DNA of 64,000 nt. Source: Prochilodus magdalenae (taxonomy: Eukaryota > Chordata > Actinopteri > Characiformes > Prochilodontidae). Positions within the stretch are counted from its first letter, which is position 1. The number at the start of each line of letters is the position of its first letter. The stretch covers positions 262,001-326,000 of the forward strand of contig JAMWET010000756.1 of NCBI GenBank assembly GCA_024036415.1, in the 5' to 3' direction. Of the stretch, positions 23,593-35,390 are shown piece after piece. Under the pieces are notes generated by a model. The model was not told where the DNA came from. It searched no databases and saw nothing but the letters and a program-made list of their open reading frames with translations. The position numbers and the translations under genes are program-made.

Positions 23593-23624
23593 GAATGAAT
23601 GAATGAACGAATGAATGAATGAAT
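23593..23624. repeat. GAAT tetranucleotide microsatellite
   Basis: About eight GAAT units with one change. Confidence 0.85.
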
Positions 23625-25169
23625 TAATAGTAATGGAGATGTGTGGTTGTGAATAAATCGTCACTCAATAGTCGTGTCCCAATGAATATGCCTTTGTAGA
23701 CACTACTTCAAAAAATGCAGTGCCATGTAAAGGTCCAACGCTCGCCAGCTATGTTCTGATTGAGCAATTGCCAGAGAGGCAGCCTGCTAATAGTTCTACC
23801 CCACGCCGCTGTGGCTATTCTTAAAATGGTGACAGTTTTGCTGTTTGAGCAAGAGTCTTCTCTATCTGACTTTGCAATCTAGACTGGAGCAGGATGTTTC
23901 AGGTGAGAGTGTGCCAAGCTTGCCAGTAGGCAGGTAATAAAGATTGTTTTACCAGATGATGTCACCTGGTTACATAAAAAGAAGGGTTGAAATTCCAGCT
24001 GTGCATTTCAGGCAGATAGGAAAATTGGTTTCTGTGGGAGAGAGTTTCTACATCTGGCATGCACTTTGGGGAATATAATTCAGGATACTATTTACATGCA
24101 CAAAAAGCTGCATAACACACAGAATGAAAGGCTGGAAAATCTGGAAAAGGCCTAATCTGAAATGATAAAAACTGTATTTGGCAGCCAATAACCTATAAGG
24201 AACCTTTTAATGGGGTTCCGTATTATCCAATGCTGGCTTCTGAATGAAACCTTCTGAAATATATGTAACCTTCATGCTGAAATTGTGATAAAGCAGTTTG
24301 TTTGCCCCCCTTTTACCTGCAAGTTCTGGAATTGAGCTGCAAATAAAATATTTTTGTTTTCAGGAATTTATGTAGGGATATACACAAATTTAGTAAAAAT
24401 AAATGAATAATAAAACAAAAATATTTTATTTGCAGCTTAATGTTTTATAGAAAACATTTGTGATGTCTGGATTTAGGTTTAAAATTCAGCATCTCAGACG
24501 TCCACTGAGGTAGAACACTGCTGCTTTGCATGTTTTAGGCATATGATTGGCAGCACAGTTCCAGTTATACCAAGTTAGTTAATGGAAATGTCCATCATTC
24601 TGCAGAAATACGTGCTGATGGTGTAGAACTTCTTTATTTGCCTTTAGGAAGTGCAGGGCTTGAAAAGTTGTGCTTATTGGGTCATGGTGCATTATCTCAT
24701 TCAAGAAGTTAGAGTTTAGCTGTTGATTCATTTGCTAATTTAGACCAAGTGTGAGCAACATTTATTGCCTGTGTCATTGCTATTTTGGTAGCTAGTCATC
24801 TGTTGACATCTTTAGTGTTGAGGTTATGACACTATAGGAATGTCCCTCAAATAACTGCTTAAGTATTTTTGGCTTCAAATAGTGGAGATGTTTAACAGTG
24901 TCTGTGCTTCTGGCAAATAAAAGAATACAAAGAAAGAACTGTTTCCTTTTCAGTTCATATGCATATTTTGTAGCATTGTGGTTACATTGCTGAATTTCTT
25001 TCTGAGTATTATAATGAGTTCTTAGTAATGACCATATCACATAAGAGTCTGATTCTGCTGGCATGGTAGATTAAGCCTGATATTTTGGTTTTGAAGGTTA
25101 ATTTAACTGTTGGAAAATTAATTAGTTTTAATTGTATTTACTTTGCTTCTCTTTAGCAGGTAGACGAGA

Positions 25170-28100
25170 ATGCAGACTTCTGGGCACCGGCTACGGGATG
25201 TGGAGCAGCATCATCCTTTGCTGGGCAGTGGGGAGGAGGAGGTGGCAGTGGGCCGTGTTTGGTTCATTCAGGATGGCTGTGGCATGGTGTGCGCCTTCAT
25301 GACCTGGTTTCTGGTGCTGTACGCAGAATTCGTGGTGAATTTTGTCATGCTACTTCCCTCTAAAAGCTTCTGGTACTCTCTAGTCAACGGTGTGGCATTC
25401 AACTTCTTGGCTGTGCTGGCACTGGCATCACACCTACGCACCATGCTGACAGATCCGGTAAGACCTTAGGGGCAAGATCTAACAAGATTTCCAGTGGGGT
25501 TAATTTGATGTGACCATTGGAAGTGTCATCGGTTGAGAGATATGCTGGATGAGATGCAAGGTTGAGCCAAGACTGCTTGGCCACATTTGCAATTCTAAAC
25601 TGTTGCTGCAGAATAATCCTCTTCTCGGTTTCGCCCTCTGTGGTTCTCTGTAATCCGTTTTCGTCAGGCTCTTTACACAATGAAATTGTTATGAGTGTGT
25701 TTCATAGACATTCAAGGGCAATATGGATTAAATTGTGAAACAACATGTAGTAACCAGACAAATCATCAGATGCCCTTAAAATACCTCTCTTTGTGCAGAA
25801 TTTAAGAAAGCATCCATAAACAACTTTTGGAGACCGTTGCCTAGGCACGTGCACTGTGACAGTTATTTCATCATGCCCAACAACCGCATGTAATCCTGCG
25901 GTCTTTGGTGTCTTTGTTGGGGTGTGGAGCCAGGAATGTTAGGTCACCCATGGTTTCACTTCACTGTTTTGTACATTCACACTTTAAGCCTTTATATGCA
26001 GTGAGTGATGCCAGTTCTGTGTGGTTGTACCTGCTGTTAGACTTGCTAATATTATGCCCTATCTTTCAGGGTGCTGTTCCGAAGGGTAATGCCACTAAAG
26101 AATACATGGACAGCCTACAGCTGAAACCTGGTGAGGTCATCTACAAATGCCCTAAATGCTGCAGCATCAAGCCAGAGAGAGCCCATCACTGCAGGTGTGT
26201 ACAGAGAATAAATCACTACTGCTCACACAAAATATTATTTACAGTTTTGTAGACTTTTTATCAAAAAAATAAATTTGTTTGTTTTCCTGTGTTCTAGTAT
26301 CTGTAAGAGATGTATCAGGAAAATGGATCATCACTGTCCCTGGGTGAACAACTGTGTGGGAGAAAACAATCAGCGATTCTTTGTACTTTTCACTGTAAGA
26401 AGGGTGTGGGGGTGCAATACTCTTTTGTTTAGGCGTCTACCTTGCGATCACTTGGTACAATGCAAACTACGTTAGTCAAATCTAGGTTAAACATTACCGA
26501 ACATTTGAATTTCTGTTATGGCTCAGAGAATTTGGTTTGCTGGGTCGTGTTATGTCTTGTGGTGTTTGGTTTGTTGTAAGAGTTTATGTGATTTCTGTAA
26601 TTATGTAATTCATCATTCCAAGGTTCTACTTCATAAACTATTAGTAAGCTATTACTAACTAATAAATAAACTTGTTGTTTTGTATGATATATTTGAGTAT
26701 ATTATTGCTACTAATTTGTCTTTCTCTTTTTCTACACAGATGTACATAGCTTCAATTTCCCTGCATGCCCTCTGCCTAAGTGGTTTCCATTTCTTCACCT
26801 GTGTCAAAGTCCAGTGGAGTGGTGAGTCATAGTGATACAGGTTATAATTCTTGATCCACTCAAAATAAATATAAATATAAATCACAACAGAAACTAAAGA
26901 AAATGTGTACTGTGTGTTATGAGTTGCTAACTTGTGAGTTAGCGAAGGTTAATTTATAGAAATAGTGGAAGATCTTCATATTCCCTGCTATCATTCATCT
27001 AATATCAGTTGTAAAAGTGAGACACCTTTGCACCAGCCCTATGTACATCTATATAATCTGTTATCAAGCTGTAGATCTCACAAGGGGGACCTATTACTCT
27101 CAAGTAATCCAGCCAATCCACCCAAGCCTCTGCGACCTCAGGGGTTTAATGGCTTAATGAAATGCCTTTATAGACACATGTACCCATGCTCATCAAAATT
27201 ACCACTGATAACCTTTGCATTAATTCAAATAGATTAGAATTTTGTAGAAGTTACCAAACCATATGATCATATCAGTTACCATAACTGAACCTAGTAACAG
27301 AATTATCAAGCCAGCCAGCCACAACACCATAATTACAATAGACTAAAAACCCCTTATGTATTAATGATTGTTTACACATGCAAACACAAGTAAATGCCTC
27401 TAAGAAATGACAGAATGTGTTTTATATTATATTATGCTTATTTAAAGGATTTTGTTAAAGGATTTGCTAACATATGATACTTGGCCATCATCAGGGAAAT
27501 GGAAAGGATCATCATGGAGGGAAAGCTATCATGGTCATGACCTCACTTTTGCTGAATTTTTTATTTTACAGAGTGCAGTGATTTCTCTCCTCCTGTGGCT
27601 GTCATGCTTCTTATTTTCCTCTGCCTGGAGGCTCTCCTCTTCCTCACCTTCACTGCTGTCATGTTTGGCACGCAAATTCACTCCATCTGTAACGATGAAA
27701 CAGTGAGTCGAGCCGAACGAGCATAGAGACTGTTTTTCAGGCGCAGATTAATCCTGGTTAAGGGTTATATTTGTTGCTAATGGTCTAATATACACTAATT
27801 ATACATTTTCCATAAAATAGGCTAATTACATGCTTGTTTACCCACAGATCTGACCGTTTTTAGAAATGATGGTCTTTATGAGTTGTAAGCCATGGGTAAA
27901 AACAAAGATCTGTGAATATGATTGAACTGATTGAAAATGATTTCACTGGTGCTAATTGGCCGAGAAGCATTCTAGTGGTGCTGTTATTTGTGATTACAGG
28001 CAAACAACTCACATCATTGTACCTAGGGCCGATTGCTAAGTAATGACAATAGTTAGTCATAAATATGTTTCTACTAATAGAAACTGACATTTGTTAGATA

Positions 28101-28917
28101 TTAACATTCTCTGTTCAATTTCTCATTAAATAAACATCCATAAATTACCAGTCACTTTAACAAGAAATAATCAACTGTGTTTTAAACATTTCTATGGTTG
28201 AATTTTACTGGACATGAAGTATATTTTAAAAAAATGCTTGCCACTGCTTTAATGACCATCTAAAAAGCACTTAATGTGGACATAATGTTGCACATGTATT
28301 TAGGTTAACAAATGCAAAACCACATCAGAACCCAGATCCCTTTACTGGGATTTGTAGAAGGCTTAAGGGCAACAGCTATCTTTAAAAAGCAGTGTGATGT
28401 GATTTGGCCTTATTTGAGCTAAATGCATAAAAAATCTGTTATGTGCTGTTTAGACAATGACTGTCTGGTTGTAGTTCTGTATCTTTAACTATAGAAAATT
28501 GAATGAAAGCAATGGACACCTTGAGGATGTGTGTTATCACAAATAACCTCAGAGCTGTGATGATTATTAACACATCTTTTTCTATAGCCTCTATTGATGT
28601 TCAGTAATATAATAACTTAGGCCATATACAAAAGCATATGAAGTTGAAGTGGTGACCTATGTAGTTTTTGATTTTTACCTGAACCAAGTATATGTGTATA
28701 CATCATACTTATTATTGTCTAAATTTTTTGTTCATAGGAAATCGAGAGACTGAAGAATGAGAAGCCAACGTGGGAGCGGCGAGTACGCTGGGAGGGAATG
28801 AAGGCAGTATTTGGGGGCCCTCCCTCTCTTCTGTGGTTTAATCCATTTGCTGGACTGCGCCTTCGGCGCCTGCTGATGGTCCACACTCGCAAGGGTGGTT
28901 CTGAGTTCTCGGTCTGA
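25170..28917 (+). CDS. zdhhc7: Palmitoyltransferase ZDHHC7, six coding exons
   Basis: Coding exons 25170-25457, 26070-26194, 26298-26394, 26740-26821, 27572-27702 and 28738-28917 join in phase into 300 residues (human 308). The start fits the conserved [12 protein letters not shown]-terminus. Two membrane segments precede the cytosolic cysteine-rich domain; the DHHC motif is at residues 148-151 ([15 protein letters not shown]), with C151 the acyl-accepting cysteine and the zinc-binding CPKCC and HHCSICKRC pairs just before it. Two further membrane segments follow, then [13 protein letters not shown] and a C-terminal EFSV, as in the family. It transfers palmitate from acyl-CoA to cysteines of Golgi-processed proteins such as G-alpha subunits, steroid receptors and SNAP25-type substrates. 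Its close paralogue is ZDHHC3; the N-terminus and tail favour ZDHHC7. Exon 1 is short of the human by a serine-rich stretch near residue 25. Confidence 0.96.
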
Positions 28918-29470
28918 AAAGGAAGTCTTGTCTTTTCCAGCATGTCAGTGTGCCATCAAGCCTGTAACCCCACACATTGAGGACAAGGCACATCTCTTGT
29001 AATGGCAACACAGGTAGGGGAACACAGTGAAGAGAATGTGCAATAGACTTGAAGTGGCCCCTGTGGAGGTGAAGGGCCAGGACAGTACAGACTTCCTATT
29101 AAACCACTGGACCTCAACAGAAGGATCATTTTTACTTTTGCTTATGTTGGCTGTGCCTGACCTGTCTCCATGAACATCCGAACAGATCATTTTGTTTTTA
29201 AGGGACTCTTTGTCTGTGCATTATTCTAGTGAAGAAACTGATTCAGTTATTAGAGGTTAAAATTTAAAAAGTGTAAAGGTATTGCTTCAGAGCATTAGTG
29301 TCAATTAGTCATGTTCTTCCCAGTGAATGAATTTTGGTCAGTCAAAGAACAATGGACCAAATTGGAATTTGAATAAGAATGTCCTATTTGCCAAGAAAGT
29401 TTTCAAGCCTCCTTATGCATTAAGTGCTTGTTTATTAGGCTGCAATAAAATCCTCATTACCCTTTCTTAG
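28918..29470 (+). other. zdhhc7: zdhhc7 3' untranslated region
   Basis: Follows the stop codon at 28915-28917. The first AATAAA signal is at 29444-29449, so the shortest transcript would end near 29470. Other possible signals lie further on (about 30229 and 31793), so a longer 3' end is possible. Confidence 0.5.
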
Positions 29471-32400
29471 GTTTAGAATAATCTGAACTTAAATCAGGTA
29501 CAAATCACATTATTTTAGTTCCTTATTTTGTGGAAACAGGAGTATATCTTCAGCATAATGTTCACGATCTTTCAATCACGTAATTGGCACTAAATACTTT
29601 AGACTGAGCATTTACATTGCTGAATTGTCTCAATGCTACACCCAAGATCAAATTGCTGTTTGACATGAATCAAGGCAGATCACATGAGGGTATGTAGAAT
29701 TCGCACACTTGAGTTCAGTCATCGTAGCGGAGCACTCAGTCAAACCCAGCTGTTTCTTCATCTTAATGCACTCAGCCAGACATTTTATTTAACATGTAGG
29801 TTGAAATCTATTAAGCCTCTTAAGAACTTACATGGATGTCTTCATTGCTCCTTGTGTCATTTTTGAGCTGCACACAGACCGTATAAGAGTCTTCAAGAAT
29901 GAATCATGTGCTGTTGTCAGTACTGTTGCTGTCTCCCACTCTGTTTTTCACTGTATTTCTCACTTCTCTATTAAGAAAGCTTTTACCTCAACTGTTGATT
30001 TTTTTTTTTTAATGACTATTCTTCAAAGATTGCAAATGAACCATGTTTTATGAACTTAGTTTTATGCAGTAGAAGTGTCATTGGAAACTAGTATTGGATT
30101 TGACATAGGACTCTGACTGACTGGTCTAACTGAATCTGGGTATTTTCTCTCTATCAGTAACACATATTTGAAGAATTAGTATTTTAGGAGTAACATTTTT
30201 AGGGCATGGATTCGTAATTCCCCAGTCGTAAATAAACCTACACAAGGTGAAGCCCCGTGTAAAGGAGAAGTTCTGCACAATTTAATCAGTGAGAATTTTG
30301 CAGTATAAATTACATTTGCTTTTCAGTGGGTCTTGAAACTGGCATTTGAATTCTTTAAACTAATAATGAGTTGCACATTTAAAGCACTACAACAAATTCA
30401 AGCCAGAATATAACAAATTGGCAATCCTGTGTTGGAAATTAAATCATCTACTTTGGCCAATTAGCTATAAGCATCTCTACTGTCTGAGGGACTTTGAATG
30501 ACTTTGTTACATGTTTCAAAATTAAATGTTAAAGTTAAAAAGAAAAATCTATGGATTCATGATTTAAGATCCCAGAACCACCAGTTACACTACTTAGGCC
30601 TTCAGACTCATCTAAGGCTCTTGGCCTCTTTAGTGTCATGACAGTTGATAGCCTTGGCTCATATGGGCTCTGTACATGCCATTTGATGTTTTCAATGACT
30701 TGCAAGTTTTGTTATGATGGTATGTGATAGTTTATTACTTAGAACAGTGTTTCCCAATCCCAGTACTGGAGAAACCCTTCCCTGCTCCAACATATCTGAT
30801 TCTACTTACTGGCTACTTCATGAGCACCATGAGCTGTATGAGAAGTAATGCTCTGTGGGTGACACATTGATGAGATCCCATTTAAAGTCCTTGACCTATT
30901 CTGTCTGACACCTTTGGATGGTTTGTTTATCTTTGGGTGTGAAAAAATGGACAAAATGTGAAACACTGATAAATCCAGTCAGGCCAGAACGCAGTCTACT
31001 GTAGTTTTAAATAAGAGATTGTGGAATATGACTCAGTTATTTTTTTATTGTTTACCTGAACCATTTTTTTAAAGCTAATGACAGATCCTTATTCTAAAAT
31101 GGAATACATAACATGCTGTTAGTGGGGAGGGAATAGAGCTTATTACACATCTGCAATCCTTGTTGGGTTATACTGGTTGAAATTCTCTGGGGAAACTTGC
31201 CTTTTTATTAGCATGTATGTCACTAAGAATGTATATTGTGCTTTTTTTATATCTTATTTTAAGTATTTAGGAAGAAGAGGGAACATTTTCTTGACACTAA
31301 ACACATGTGCTACTATGCTTTCCTCACTACAAAAAAAGTACTGCCAGACTGCATTGATTCCTTGAACATACGGCTTGGCCATATTTGCCTAGCATTGCTA
31401 TATGAGCTCTCGGTGTGAGAGTCCCTGTGCTGCAGGAATGTGTATTAAGTGTATTAATCTTCAGTATACAAGAGAAAGGCAAGGGAAATGCTTTTTGCAC
31501 ATGAACTTCCTGCATAAAAGGGTTGATTGTAGAAGCAAAGAGTAGAATATCAAAGCTTTATAAACTCTGTAGGTTAGTCAGATGATGAACCCATGTCAAG
31601 TGTGATAACTGTGGTCAAGATTATGTGTTGAATTATAATAATACAATCAAAGAGCGTTGAAAGCATTATCTTTTACAACTGGAAAGCAAACACAGATTAC
31701 ATTATATACAGTATGAATGATTACGGATTTATCAAGAAATTTTAAAATGTGTCATAAAATAATTGTTCTTTCATATGTAAAGGTCTTTTGCATAATAAAG
31801 TTGTTAGGTTCAGAACTGCTGAAAGCTTTACACTTCATTTGAGCCTCACACCCAAAGCAATCAATGGGAAATGCTGACATCTTCCCAGTACTGTGAACTA
31901 GATGATGCTGATTGAAGGCGATATCATGGTCTCATGCTGGAACCTGTGACTTGGAAAAAGTTATTAGTATAACAAACTCTATATTGCTAGTGTTCTATAT
32001 GTGTATAAATCACCTCTGATGGCTCAGGAGAAGAGTAATACTCAGACCCTTTAAATTATTAAAGTACAAGGCAGTGATTTAGGCCTCAGGTCAATTGGGG
32101 CAGAGAACAAAACCACAGCCATGCACCTGCACTAAATATCTATTCTCCACCATGCTTATGCTCTTTAATGTACAAGGGAAAACATTTTCCACTAAATCGG
32201 AACACACTATTGGGACTTTGTGTTACAAGTTATAGTTTGTTTTCTTTTCACTAGATTTCTTAGTATTTTAGAGTGAACAAATCAAATTCACCAGATTTTC
32301 CTCAAAGAGTCAGAATTTTTGATTGTTCTGGAAGGTTTTTTTAGATGTTTACAGAATAGACAGGAGGTCCAGCTACACCTCACAATGTCATTGTAGATCT

Positions 32401-33216
32401 GCCACATTTGTCATTTAACCATAATGTTTTTTCATTCATCTGAGAGACAAAGAAGCCTTAAAAAAACCATCATGAGTTATGATGAATGAAAACCTTTACA
32501 CACAATCACTTTCACGTGTAGATATTTGTTTGCATCGTGCTGCTGTAATCTCCTGTATTTTTTTTTCTGCATAATTTAAGCTCAGCAGCCGTCGTTTACA
32601 TTGTGTGGACGTTTCCTGACGAACGAACTAACACAAATGCTTTAAATAAAATCAATTTAACATACATTACAAAATAAAGTATGGTTTTGTACCACAATTA
32701 CATGTTACATTCCTATATTGTGGTTTAATGTATGAACAAGTCAAAAGTAAACATGTTCATTATGATATTTAATTCATCTGGTGGGACAACAACAATTACA
32801 GCAACTGTTTCTAAGCAAATTTGACCAAATTTTGAATAAACTTGTATTTATCTTCATACTTGTCATCATTCTCATCTGAAAAGCATACAATTAAGTACAG
32901 GAAGCACATACCAAATTCAGCAACTTTAAAGCAATATTCGAGCAATATTTTAGAAAAGTGAACATGTAAGTAAAAGAGACAGGCACTAGCTAACATAACA
33001 GCTGGTCTGGTATCTGCAAGGCCTTGTGGTAGATTATTTTCCAACTGTGCACCAGCAGTAGGTATTCCACTTGGAGAACTCAATAAAAAAAAAAGACTGG
33101 TCCAAAAAAGGATCGAGGTCAATTAATTCAGTCTTCTGTTTATCTGACAGACATTGCAATAGTCCAGCTGCTAACAAACAATATTGAATCAGTCCATTTT
33201 AAGATCTAGAATTCCC
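29471..33216. other. Spacer and nip7 3' side, no gene seen
   Basis: AT-rich with no supported exon. It contains a short fish repeat at 30745-30860 and, next to 33216, the 3' untranslated part of nip7 on the minus strand, whose end I cannot fix. Confidence 0.5.
30745..30860 (+). repeat. Fish interspersed repeat fragment
   Basis: CAGTGTTTCCCAATCCCAG then TGGAGAAACCCTTCCCTG and CCAACATATCTGATTCTACT. This order of words is a very common interspersed repeat of carp, catfish and characin genomes (recognised from memory). One end only. Confidence 0.55.
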
Positions 33217-35236
33217 TTAGGTCAGTGTATCCTCATTCCTAATGTACTCGCCAACATCAGCTTGGTGGAACACTACGATAGACATAGGGTCAACTTTCCG
33301 GCATTCCTGTGTTGTTTTTGCAGCCACTCCAAAGCCCTGAAGGGTGAAAAGATCAGGTCTACCATTACATGTGTGTAAAAACCTCATAATTTATTACACA
33401 ATCAATAAAACAACTCACATGAATTATATTAAAACATAACTGAGATGCTCACCAGAGGTACATCTGCCATTGAATATACCACCACTCCTTGGTACTGTGC
33501 TGTATTTTCTGTAATTCTGCCAAGCCCTGACTTCATCACATGTTGGCCATATAGGAATGACTGCTCTGCTCCAGGCTTCACCCACACCTTGTACTGGTAA
33601 GGGGCAAAAACATTATTCCTGATATAATTTAAATCTATCCCTTATTCATATTCAAATCAATTACACCATAACCACCTAGCTCCACTGTACAACTAAATGG
33701 AAAAGTTGAATACCTTGGCATACGGAGCAAGAAAATCAAGAGCTGTGATATGGAGACGAAACTTCTGAGTTTTCGTGAACTTCCCGAAACATGTTCCAAC
33801 AGATACCAACTTGTCTCGAGAGATGCTGGTGGCCAGCTTCAGTATCTTTTCACTAGTTTGATAAACAGGAGAGAATAATGTTGGTCAACACTGAATTACT
33901 GATAATCAGTTAGATCTAGGAGTCTCTGTCACATTCCTACCTGACATAGTACACACGATCGTGATGAAGTCTGAAGCAGTATGTTCCATCAGGCCTGTCA
34001 ACAAGAAGTTTGATGTTCTCACCAATGCTAGAAGCAAAAAAGAGAGACAAGACACCAATTTATACAAGAACAGAAAGCTCATAAATGGGCATCCTGGTGG
34101 CGGTTCTATGACATAGGTCACCACTCCGCCTAAACACGAGACTGACCCACCAGGGTACCCACTGCGTTTCACCTCTTGGTGATCATTAGCCCTTAATGGA
34201 CAATGATGGGACCCCCTCCTCCCCCCACATCAGGCCACAATTTTCTAGAATTGGCTAAATTCACCCAAGATGAGTCCAATCAAGCATTCATGGCATGTGG
34301 TGAAGGCGCAAATACCACGGAGCTGTGGGTAATTATCCAGGCAGCATGGCTCAACATCTCTCCTGAAGTCTTCTATCCACTTGTAGAATTGATACCACGT
34401 CAAGCTACTGCGCTTTGCTGAGCTAGAGGGGTCCTACATGATACTACGTCCTGTCCCACTCATTACTGTCCAGAGTTTTTGGCTAAGAACATTACCGTGT
34501 GATGTCTTCTTTAGCACATCCCAAAGACTTTCAGGGGAGTAAGGTCAGGTCTCTCTGGTGACCAATGTGTGTGACTATTCATTTAAATTCGACTTCACTA
34601 AGGGTTAAAATTATTTCCAATTATTTGGAAATAATTTTTAAAAATTATTAAAAATTATTATTTCTTTTAAGGTTTTTTTTCTCTTCTGTGAAGTTTCCAT
34701 CTTACCACTATCCTTCCAGTATTTGGTAATGATGATTGGGCAGTTCTTAATCCAGTTCCAGAGAGATATGTGTGTGTGTGTGTGTGTGCGCGTGTGTGTG
34801 TGTGTGTTTGTTTGTGTTTACACACAACACACAAACAAACAAAAACTTTTAACTGATATGTCAGAATATACAAAACACCGCCTTTAATACCATAGAAACT
34901 AACTGCTATGCTTACCATTTCAAACACTATGGCGCACTCAAATCACTGACATGACTTATTTTGCTCTTCTGCAGGTGAATTGGGAATACTTAAGTACTGG
35001 TAATATGTTCAAAACACATTACACATCGGCACGTAATTAATTACTATAACGATACATACTGTCATTGCTTAGCAATATGAAACAGGCTGTGCTACAAGCT
35101 ATGAGCTCTAGTTCTAAAACTAGCAGATTAGCTTCCAGCTAGCGTTATAACGTGCTAAAAGGTACAGCAAAGGTACTCACTACTTGGAGAGCTTTTCAAA
35201 CATGGTTTTCGTCTCTTCTTCCGTTAACGGGCGCAT
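33217..35236 (-). CDS. nip7: NIP7, 60S ribosome biogenesis factor, five exons
   Basis: Minus-strand exons 35236-35181, 34027-33941, 33852-33714, 33593-33453 and 33336-33217 join in phase to exactly 180 residues, the same length as human NIP7. Start [18 protein letters not shown] and the end of the protein ([10 protein letters not shown]) align end to end. Residues 1-90 form the N-terminal alpha/beta domain; about 95-170 are the PUA domain ([33 protein letters not shown]), which binds RNA. Nip7 acts in the nucleolus with Nop8/FtsJ3-type partners in pre-rRNA processing and 60S assembly. Intron 1 (34028-35180) has gathered Tc1 remnants and a TG microsatellite. The gene is divergent from cog8, as in human. 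Confidence 0.97.
34090..34580. mobile_element. Tc1/mariner remnants in nip7 intron 1
   Basis: At about 34270-34440 on the plus strand, a frame reads an [24 protein letters not shown] C-terminal transposase helix with a broken ARG..T tail, interrupted by a stop. At 34510-34575 there is the complement of a Tc1-type stretch (ACATCCCAAAGACTTTCAGG, TAAGGTCAGGTCTCTCTGG). These are in opposite orientations, which suggests nested or rearranged insertions. No complete termini. Confidence 0.55.
34768..34807. repeat. TG microsatellite
   Basis: About 20 TG units with one CGCG interruption in nip7 intron 1. A short inverted pair (TTTGTTTGTGT and ACACACAAACAAA) follows directly. Confidence 0.9.
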
Positions 35237-35390
35237 TATAAAGTCCAAAATAAAACTTCCACTACAGAGAAGGAATGAAAACACGTTATAGAGACAACGT
35301 GGGAGCAGCGTCGCAGGCCGATGATGACGCAGCAAGCGCGGTCGCGGAACTATGTCGTGTCGACCTTTCCCCTCCCGACGCGGAGTAAAA
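35237..35390. promoter_or_regulatory. Divergent nip7/cog8 promoter
   Basis: Only 154 bp separate the nip7 start codon (35236, minus) and the cog8 start codon (35391, plus). The space is CpG-containing, has no TATA box in the usual place, and has a TGATGACGCA block at about 35320-35329 resembling an ATF/CREB site. The cog8 start lies in AAAATGGCG, the core of a YY1-type site. Shared regulation is inferred from spacing; the same divergent pair exists in human. Confidence 0.7.

Noticed and set aside
32811..33122. 103-codon minus-strand frame after nip7
   Set aside because: Lies in the 3' untranslated side of nip7; no homology, no splice sites; the hydrophobic start is what AT-rich DNA often gives.
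35352..35390. Upstream in-frame ATG of cog8
   Set aside because: Would add 13 residues unlike any COG8; the ATG at 35391 has the better context and fits the family N-terminus.
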